DNA from: Fulvia fulva
Lineage: Eukaryota > Ascomycota > Dothideomycetes > Mycosphaerellales > Mycosphaerellaceae
Direction: 5' to 3'
Length of the DNA stretch: 64,000 nucleotides
NCBI RefSeq assembly: GCF_020509005.1
Contig: NC_063015.1
Location: 2,728,001 to 2,792,000, forward strand
The position numbers were made by a program, and so were the translations under genes. Positions 57,398 to 64,000 of this stretch are shown piece after piece. How positions within the stretch are numbered: position 1 is the first letter of the stretch; the number at the start of each line of letters is the position of its first letter. Below the pieces are notes generated by a model that did not search any database, was not told the DNA's origin, and saw only the letters and a program-made list of their open reading frames with translations.

Positions 57398-58293
57398 ATG
57401 CACCACCACCGTCTAGTCTCCACCATGAGTGGCAAACACCCCGGCTTCCTGCCCATTGCAGAAGGCAGCACTGCAGGAAAAGATGCAGCTGGGAGACTCC
57501 ACTTGGGCGGCATTGTATTCGACATGGACGGAACTTTGTGTACGTATCTCCTATATCACATCACGACTGAACGGTCCACGACTAATCACAACCCATAAGA
57601 AGGCGAACCACAGAATTACATGTTCGGCGAAATGCGAGCAGCCTTGGGAATCGACAAAGGCATCGACATCCTAGATCACATGCATTCCCTCCCGGAACCA
57701 CAACAATCGGAGGCTTTTGATAAGATCAAGGAGATCGAGCGGACGGCTATGACGAAGCAGATCCCGCAGGCGGGACTGGTGACGTTGATGGAAGCGCTGG
57801 ATCGATGGGGTGTCAAGAAGGGAATCTGTACGAGGAATTTCGAGTATGTCCCTATCATTCTTCAACTTACCTAACAGACCAAATGGATCCTAACGAACCC
57901 TTCCACAGCGCCCCAGTAACACACCTCCTGCAAAAACACCTCCCCTCTCACGTCTCCCCTTTCACCCCGATCATCACCCGAGATTTCAAGCCGCCGAAAC
58001 CTTCACCTGCTGGGATCCTGCATATAGCGCACGCCTGGGGACTTGTCGATAGTGCGGAGGTGCCGTCTACGCCTGTGGAGGAGAGACACTTGCCGTTGAT
58101 TATGGTGGGGGATAGTGTAGATGACATGGCATCAGGGCGTGATGCGGGAGCTTTGACGGTGCTGTTGGCGAGTGTTGGGAAGGGTCAGAGTGAGGAATTG
58201 GTGAATGATGAAAGGTCTGATGTGGTGGTTTATAGACTTGATGAGTTGGTTGGGTTGATTGAGGAGGGGATTGTGCCGAGATCGAGAGAGTAG
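57398..58293 (+). CDS. HAD-superfamily hydrolase (three exons, ~255 aa)
   Basis: Exons 57398-57539, 57603-57843 and 57909-58293. The introns (63 and 65 bp) have GTACGT..AAG and GTATGT..CACAG ends, and phases agree at both junctions. Motif I is F-D-M-D-G-T-L, containing the nucleophile and acid/base aspartates. The cap region includes Y-M-F-G-E-M-R and G-I-C-T-R-N-F. A Lys of motif III lies in P-P-K-P-S-P-A-G-I-L. Motif IV is M-V-G-D-S-V-D-D-M (acidic pair for Mg2+). These are the marks of a haloacid dehalogenase-like phosphatase, probably acting on a small phosphorylated metabolite in the cytosol; the substrate is unknown. A second ATG at 57425 is also possible. The 3' end converges with GET3. 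Confidence 0.9.
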
Positions 58294-58527
58294 GTAGGGC
58301 TTGCTGCGAGTCATGATTGTAGAAGAATAGATGGAGACTCAACCTTCCTCACGCAGTTCATACCTTCATTGACTTCGTCTACTGTATCTGCAACGCCACC
58401 GCCGTGTTGCTCTCGCCCTCATGCAGGAGATGGGTATACCAAACGCTTCTGACTTCCACCCAACACACAAACATCGTTCTGCACCGCCAACGCCGAGCTC
58501 GTCAATCTTCGCCTGCCGTGATATATC
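58294..58527. other. convergent intergenic region (HAD / GET3)
   Basis: The 3' ends of two converging genes; it should hold both polyadenylation sites. No clear signal is seen. Confidence 0.4.
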
Positions 58528-59594
58528 TCATTTCTCTGCTGGAGGCTGGTATGGGTGGATGAGCATTCGGCTGAATCTGTGTCGTATTGTTAGCCATGCA
58601 CAGTCCCATCATGAAAGCCGGTATCAACTTACTTCGAAATGCTGTCTGTACCTCTCACCTCCTCCGTCAACAGCGGCATCTTGACCACATTGAAGTCGTC
58701 ACCATACAGATCATCAATCTGCTCCAGATACTTCTTCTGCATCTTTCTCCTCGAGTTGCACTGATCGCAAGGATTGTCGTTCCTGGGGAAGAGAAGCTGG
58801 TTCACGACCATCGCGTGCGTATCGATCTCATATGATCCCAGCTCTTGAATCATGCGCTCCGTCTCGTACAGTGACAGAAACTCGGGAATGAGCACAGGCA
58901 CGAACGTGGTGAGCTCTGCATTCTTGAACTGCTTGTTGACATCCGAAATCGTCTTCTCCAGCTCCTTCATCTTCCCAATCATTTCGTCGAAAGACTGGCC
59001 GTTTGGAAGTCCTCCACGTGCACCGATGAGGTTGTTGAGCATAGGACCGAACTGTTGGCTGAGCTGCATAAGCTTGCCCAAGCCCTTCTCCAGCACTGTT
59101 GGGAACTGCAGGAAGCGGAGCGTGTGTCCAGTCGGTGCAGTATCGAAGATGATAAGTTCGTACTTCATCGCGTTGACCTGCTTCAGCACTTCCGCGAAGC
59201 TCATGGCTTCGTCTACACCTGGGATGGAGAAGGCCATGTCTTGGAACATGTTTCCGACTCCTCCCAGGCCTGCCATGGCATCTTGTGCATCATCGCCGCC
59301 AGACTTGATCAGTTCGCTTATGCTTCCGTTCGGATCGATCTCCATGGCATCGAGGTTGGGGACACCGGGGACGGGTTTCGCGTCTTTGCCGAACTTGACA
59401 CCGAAGGCGTCTGAAAGGTTGTGGGCGGGATCGGTGGAGATGAGGAGGACGCTCGAGCGGGTTCTGGCCATTTGCACTGCGAGCGAACACGAGGTGGTTG
59501 TCTTGCCTACGCCGCCTTTTCCTCCCACGAAGATCCACTTGAGGGAGCGTTGGTCGACGAGCGACTGGAGGCTGGGAGCCATATCGTCCGCCAT
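58528..59594 (-). CDS. GET3: GET3, ATPase for tail-anchored protein targeting
   Basis: Two exons, 59594-58633 and 58576-58528, joined across a 56-bp intron (GTAAGT..CACAG). Together they give 336 residues, the normal GET3 length. The protein starts M-A-D-D-M-A-P-S. It has the P-loop [10 protein letters not shown], switch [11 protein letters not shown], the A-loop region [11 protein letters not shown], and the zinc-binding dimer motif C-D-Q-C. The C-terminal Y-Q-P-P-A-E-K, supplied by the last exon, agrees with the family. GET3 dimers capture tail-anchored membrane proteins in the cytosol and deliver them to GET1/GET2 at the ER. I chose the Met at 59594 because the frame upstream is unlike the family. 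Intact gene. Confidence 0.97.
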
Positions 59595-59916
59595 GTTGGG
59601 TGAGGAGTGTCGCGGTAGCTCTGGTCGGAATGTGAGGGTGTTGGTGTAAGGGAGACGTGGTAGGGAGGCACGGAGGGAGGAGAGAGGTTGCCTGTTGGAT
59701 GGTGGGTACATGTAGAAACAAACAGAACGCTTGCGATGTTGACTGCCATGCCATGCCCCTCACACGTCACCAGGTGCAGGTGGTGGGTGCCATGCCACTC
59801 AAGCTCACATCATACATGCGAAACAGCCGCGCTATATAAGCACACCATCACCCATCCATTACACATCCCATCTGTGTACATGTGGCATATAGTATGCCAC
59901 CGCGGTCACGAGGATA
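59595..59916. promoter_or_regulatory. divergent promoter region (GET3 / NDUFAF2-like)
   Basis: 322 bp between two divergently transcribed genes. A TATA-like TATATAAG at 59833-59840 lies about 77 bp before the NDUFAF2-like ATG. GCCATGCC repeats occur around 59748-59795. Confidence 0.5.
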
Positions 59917-60628
59917 ATGTCTTCCTTCCAGACCCGCGCCCCGGGCGCCTTTACACGAGCGTACTACAAATGGCGAGCACTACGACTACCGTGGCGGAAA
60001 CAGTGGCTCTGCGGTGCAGACTTGGCCGGTAACACATTTTGGGAGTTCAAGGATGCCTTGAATGCGAATCGATTACGGCGGATCGTGAGATATACGAGGG
60101 CAGGACATTATGCCGACATCAAGATCTCGCGTACGTTCGATGCTCCCTGCATGGTCGGAAATGGAGAACTAGCTGAATGACTATAACACAGCACAATGGA
60201 GTCAATGGCTCAAACACACGCGAAAAGACGCTCCATCCATCGAAGAACAGCAATACGACGTCGCCCGGCAAGCACGAATGAAGCAGCTCGCAGCGGAAGC
60301 TGATGAAAGGTGGAGAAGTGTCCCGTCATACCTCGATGCGCCGAACAAGCAGCAGCCGAAACCTGCAACAGAATTGAAAGATGCCGGTGGCTACGTGGGC
60401 CAGACGGAGACAGAGGAGAAACAGGGTGTCGCCAATATGGTCGAGGATTCTGACAAGCGGGCGAGAAGCAGTGAAGGACAGGATGTGGACGAGGGGAGCT
60501 TGAAGCGCAGAACGAAGGAGAAGAAGCCGAAAGAGAATCCATGGCAGAAGCCTGCACAGGGGAATCCGGGCGAGGACTGGCAGCCAGAGAGCTGGGCGCC
60601 GGCGCCTGCGGCCAGGAGAGGTGCATGA
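59917..60628 (+). CDS. complex I assembly factor, NDUFAF2/mimitin (B17.2-like) family
   Basis: Exons 59917-60130 and 60192-60628 with a GTACGT..CACAG intron give 216 residues. The N-terminal half has Y-K-W-R-A-L-R-L-P-W-R-K, D-L-A-G-N-T-F-W-E-F and R-R-I-V-R-Y. The join gives I-S-P-Q-W-S-Q-W-L-K-H-T-R, the hallmark P-x-W-x-x-W-L-x-H-T-R of NDUFA12/NDUFAF2 proteins, which confirms the splice. A long polar tail (Lys/Glu-rich, ending P-A-A-R-R-G-A) distinguishes the assembly-factor type from the shorter structural subunit. The protein helps build mitochondrial NADH:ubiquinone oxidoreductase and acts in the matrix. It shares its promoter region with GET3 and converges with the acetyl-CoA synthetase pseudogene. 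Confidence 0.9.
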
Positions 60629-60792
60629 GATGAGTGAACAGGCAGGTCGAACCCATCTCCCGCGAAGCGTGCAGCCACCTCGAAGCATACCATACTAGCT
60701 GACACCACCACGCCGACTCGATACGATCGTGCGCACCTTTCATAACAAGCTTACAGTATATCAACATCACCTCTCTTCCAGTCCTTCACCAA

Positions 60793-62987
60793 TCAGCATA
60801 TCGACAATCTACGCGCAACAGCTTGCAACTGCTCGACTTCAGTCATTCTTCTCGGTGCCCCCATGGGCAATTCTTCAACCTCGTCAATGGGATCTGGAGT
60901 CTCCGGCACCGCTTGCACCTCTCCAGACGCACCCACACCTTTGACGGCATTGATGATGGCTGGAATAGCGGGAGGATTGATCAATGTGCTTATATCTCCC
61001 AGCTGATCTTCTTCACCACACCAGATCTTCCTGAGCAGCCGCCGCATGATCTTACCAGCTCGGTTCTTCGGTAAGTCCTGGACGACGATGACATGCTTGG
61101 GTGAAGCGAACTTGCCGATACTGTCCGAAACTTGAAGCTTGGCCATCTTGACGGCTTCTGCTGCATCGAGAGTCCTATTGAGTGATACGAACGCACATAT
61201 AGCTTGTCCAGTGAGGTCGTCTGGCACACCAACCACGGCGACTTCAGCCATGTACTTGTGCTCGAGGAGAGCTGCCTCGAGCTCTGCTGTGGACAGTCGG
61301 TGGGCTGCAACGTTGATCACATCGTCGACCCGTCCCTGGATCCAGAAATATCCGTCCTTGTCTCTAAACGCACCATCGCCAGTGAAGTAGTAGCCGGGAT
61401 ATGGATTGTAGTACACATTCATGAAGCGATCGTGGTCCTGCCAGACGGTCCGAGACATACTAGGTATTGGTCGCTTGATGGTCAAAACGCCTTCCACTCC
61501 AGGTGTGGTAAGTTCTGCGCCTTTCGTGGGGTTCAAGAGCGCCGGCTCTACACCAAAGAACGGAAGTGTGCAGCAACCTGGTTTGATGGGAGTTGTGCCT
61601 GCTAGTGGTGCGATTAGTTACGATCCGGTTTCTGTCTGGAAGAAGGTGTCCACGACATGAACCTGGCCTCGCCCAACCACATCGTGCACCCACTGCCAGA
61701 CGTTCGCGGCAAGCGGCTCTCCGACTGACCCCACTACTCGCAGATGCTCCTGTATTGCCTCGCTCTTCACATACTGGTCTCCAGCGCGTTTCAGGAGCCT
61801 CACGCTGTTGGCGCAGAGTACAGCTGAGTGACTCTATGCTTGGCGATGATGTCCCAGTACCTCGATGGCGTGGGATGCACAGGAGTGCCTTCGTAGATCA
61901 CTACGGTGCAGCCGAGCATGAGAGGGCCGTACAGGGAGTTAGAATGTCCAGTAATCCAGCCGATGTCTGCACCGCAGAAGAAGACATCTCCTCCGTCGGC
62001 GTGAATGTCGAATACACATCGGGTAGACAGCGCCGTGCCTAGGAGATAGCCAGCAGTCGTGTGCATGAGGCCTTTCGGTTTTCCGGTACTGCCACTTGTG
62101 TAAAGCATAAACAGCGGATCCTCTGGAGCCATGGAGACTGGAGCAAACACAGCTGGCCACTTCTTCGACTCAGTCTCCCAATCTCGGTCACGCCCAGCGA
62201 CCATCTTGACCGGCCCGTCCGTCGCCTGAAGCACGAGACAATGCTCGACATCCGGGCACTGACTCAAAGCTTCGTTGACGATGTTCTTCAGAGGAATCAC
62301 CTTCCCACCTCGTAACGCCTTATTCGCCGTCAAGATGACTCTAGTGTCCGCATCCAGGATCCGGTCCCGAAGAGCATTCGCAGAAAACCCTCCAAACACA
62401 ACCGAGTGAATTGCCCCAACACGCGCACACGCAAGCACAGCAACGAACGCCCCCGGTACCATAGGCATGTAAATCGCTACGGTATCACCTTTCTTCACCT
62501 TGAAATCCCGCGTCAGGACCCAGGCCAAGCGGCTTACTTCCTGCTGCAGCTCTTCCCACGTAACATATCGGTTCTGGCCACTTGGGTCGTCAGGTTCGAA
62601 GATGAGCGCTATCCCATCCGGCTTGCGTTTGGCATGTCTATCGACACAATTGAACGATGCGTTCAGTCGTCCTTCGGGGAACCAGGCGTTGTCCCCATCC
62701 TGGAAGGACCCTTCGTGGACCGTGTCGCCGACGTCTCGGTCTCAGGCACGGAGGGAGCGGGCTTGCTCTGCCCAGAAGTGATCTGGCGATTCGATGGACT
62801 TTTTATAGAGCTTGCGGTATGCCTCGATGTCGTTGAAGCGAGGGGCTGGGGAGGTTTTGCTAAGCGGCTTGTTAGGGAGAGGTTCTTGTTGGGCTTTTGA
62901 GTCAAGCTCGATTTCTCACCCGAAACGCTCAAGTGGTACTGGCAGCACATCGACGTGCCTAAGGGCTAGGCTTCCGGCGTCGCCCAT
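60793..62987 (-). pseudogene. acetyl-CoA synthetase paralogue (facA/ACS-like), broken
   Basis: The minus strand encodes an almost full-length AMP-forming acetyl-CoA synthetase. It has an N-terminal [18 protein letters not shown], the P-loop-like [33 protein letters not shown], and near the C-terminus N-R-A-G-K-I-M-R-R with the acetylatable Lys. From a plausible start at 62987 there are four lesions in frame: TGA at 62916-62918, TGA at a conserved Trp (62742-62744), a one-base loss near 61801, and TAA at 61618-61620. The hinge box reads N-V-A-A-H-R-L-S-T-A-E (usual N-V-S-G-H). The C-terminus extends about 50 residues beyond normal. It is probably a decayed second copy; sequencing errors cannot be excluded but would need to hit four times. 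Confidence 0.85.
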
Positions 62988-63273
62988 GGTGCTTGGGCGG
63001 TATCAGAGTTCAGGCGGGAATTGCTTGCGTGACAGCACGTATAGTTCTTTACCTCGCATTGTGAGACAACGTCCACCTGCAAGTGATTCGACGCCGACGG
63101 CCATGGAGCCTGCCGTCGGCATTGGAACACGATGCTGCGTCCGGGACGGCCGACGGGCTGCGTACGATGGATGCTCTCGTTCGAATGACCATTTGTGGGC
63201 ATTCAGCTGCTGATCACTCCTAAAGCTACAAGCCACAAACCTAAGAGGGTCTATACCGTACCCTTAGCTTTCG

Positions 63274-63297
63274 CTTACTGCAGCTGCTTGCAGTAAG
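63274..63297. repeat. perfect 9-bp inverted repeat
   Basis: CTTACTGCA, a 6-nt centre, then TGCAGTAAG. It could be a protein-binding palindrome or a small hairpin. Confidence 0.6.
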
Positions 63298-63374
63298 TGC
63301 TATTCGGCATGCTACCGGGGTGGTGGTATGATCAAAGCTTACTGTACTGGTATCTCTTGTTGCGGCTGACATGG

Positions 63375-63415
63375 TACCAATGGGTAACCAGCACTACATT
63401 CTACCAATGGGTAAC
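63375..63415. promoter_or_regulatory. duplicated CCAAT-box motif
   Basis: TACCAATGGGTAAC occurs twice (63375-63388 and 63402-63415), starts 27 bp apart. CCAAT is the binding site of the fungal HAP complex. The pair lies about 390 bp upstream of the acetyl-CoA synthetase start. Confidence 0.5.
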
Positions 63416-64000
63416 GACTGGTTGAATCCAGTCGCTCAGAAGTCAAGCAGACTTTTGGTACGCGTGTAGCGGCGTGTGATGAAGGTGCGGACTATTTGGA
63501 AAGTGGACTGTGCTAACACGATGTCAAGCGGAGGATGTGCATGAGAGGTGCACTCTGTGCATAGGTACAGCAGCGCTCAACCTCCAGTTCGGCCGCCGTG
63601 TACTCCATTCTGCTCCGGGGTATGGACAGTCGACAAATAAGATGGCTGCTATGCAAGAAGTCTACAATATCTGAGTCGTGATGATCACAGCTCAGCAGCG
63701 CGCTTGAGTCCTTTGAGATTGGGAGTCTTGAAGTCATCCTGTTGATTGACGACCCCAGCATGAAGCTCGGCGTGGGAAAATGCCTCGCATGCACAAGGAG
63801 CCCTGTATGGTATGATGGAGCCACCTCCTCGTGTGGTGTGATGAGAAAGCTGCCGTTGCAGAACAAGTCTCGATCTGTGGCTGGCTGAGATGGAACTTAA
63901 TACGCATGCCATAAGCCTCGCAGGAGATCGACGCTGCAGATACGATTGCTGCTAGCTCGCATCCAGACCCCGGTGCCATGGTCTTTGTGCGGCCGTCCTG

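Larger units (their letters stand above)
62988..64000. other. right-edge region without a recognisable gene
   Basis: About 1 kb upstream of the acetyl-CoA synthetase pseudogene. Short open frames (for example minus 63866-63513) show no family features. It holds an inverted repeat at 63274-63297 and duplicated CCAAT boxes at 63375-63415. Confidence 0.5.

Noticed and set aside
58852..59649. 265-codon plus-strand open frame
   Set aside because: It lies entirely opposite GET3, which has clear motifs, correct splicing and full length.
60210..60770. 186-codon minus-strand open frame
   Set aside because: It is antisense to exon 2 of the NDUFAF2-like gene and shows low-complexity Ser/Pro content with no family features.
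62406..62900. 164-codon plus-strand open frame
   Set aside because: It is antisense to the N-terminal part of the acetyl-CoA synthetase pseudogene, whose protein similarity is strong on the other strand.
63513..63866. 117-codon minus-strand open frame as a gene
   Set aside because: No motif, signal, splice or promoter support, and several overlapping frames of equal quality nearby.
1..64000. CRISPR arrays, rRNA or tRNA genes
   Set aside because: No regularly spaced repeats and no rRNA or full tRNA seen; the tRNA-like stretch at 8899-8922 is only half a tRNA and fits a primer site.

Overview
The window is nuclear DNA of a filamentous ascomycete (Pezizomycotina). The flanking genes have short introns with GT..AG ends and CTAAC-type branch sites and encode typical fungal proteins. 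The middle ~53 kb carries the signature of repeat-induced point mutation (RIP): CpA and TpG are almost gone, TpA is abundant, CpG is kept, and TAG/TAA stops sit at Gln and Trp positions of recognisable transposon proteins. The species cannot be fixed from sequence alone.

Layout. (i) 1-1690: part of an ABCC-type ABC transporter (NBD1 and TMD2, minus strand, running off the left edge). (ii) ~1691-54455: a nest of transposons. (iii) 54456-55637: the N-terminal part of the same ABCC gene, also minus strand. The nest therefore splits one host gene, and about 200-250 codons around the end of TMD1 and the start of NBD1 are missing. (iv) 55638-64000: ordinary genic DNA with an unidentified exon, a HAD-family hydrolase, GET3, an NDUFAF2-like complex I assembly factor, and a broken acetyl-CoA synthetase paralogue.

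Transposons are labelled here for reference. Copia: A (3698-9140, complete, young, 5-bp target duplication), B (47725-54455, interrupted and truncated), C (LTRs 17996-18122 and 27539-27644), F (~38600-47724, with a possible left LTR at 1819-2010). Gypsy chromoviruses: G1 (2875-10700, minus, interrupted by A), G2 (10701-17915, plus, both LTRs), G3 (18395-27538, minus, lacks RT), G4 (27677-35969, plus, complete), G5 (fragments around G4, 27645-38600). Tad/I-like LINEs: L1 (18823-23958), L2 (28702-30788), L3 (40826-45760), L4 (48891-~50655, fused to ~1.1 kb of unknown DNA). A Fot1/pogo DNA transposon remnant lies at 2011-2874. Matching target duplications on both sides of A, G4, L1, L2, L3 and L4 give the order of nesting: L1 in G3; L2 in G4 in G5; L3 in F; A in G1; L4 in B. 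G3 and G4 are the same family arranged head to head, forming a large inverted repeat with a 138-bp centre.

I did not find a new defence or biosynthetic system. The notable content is the structure and mutation pattern of the nest, the host genes it or other decay has broken, and a few odd elements (a LINE chimera, an RT-less gypsy derivative, a conserved ORF inside an LTR).
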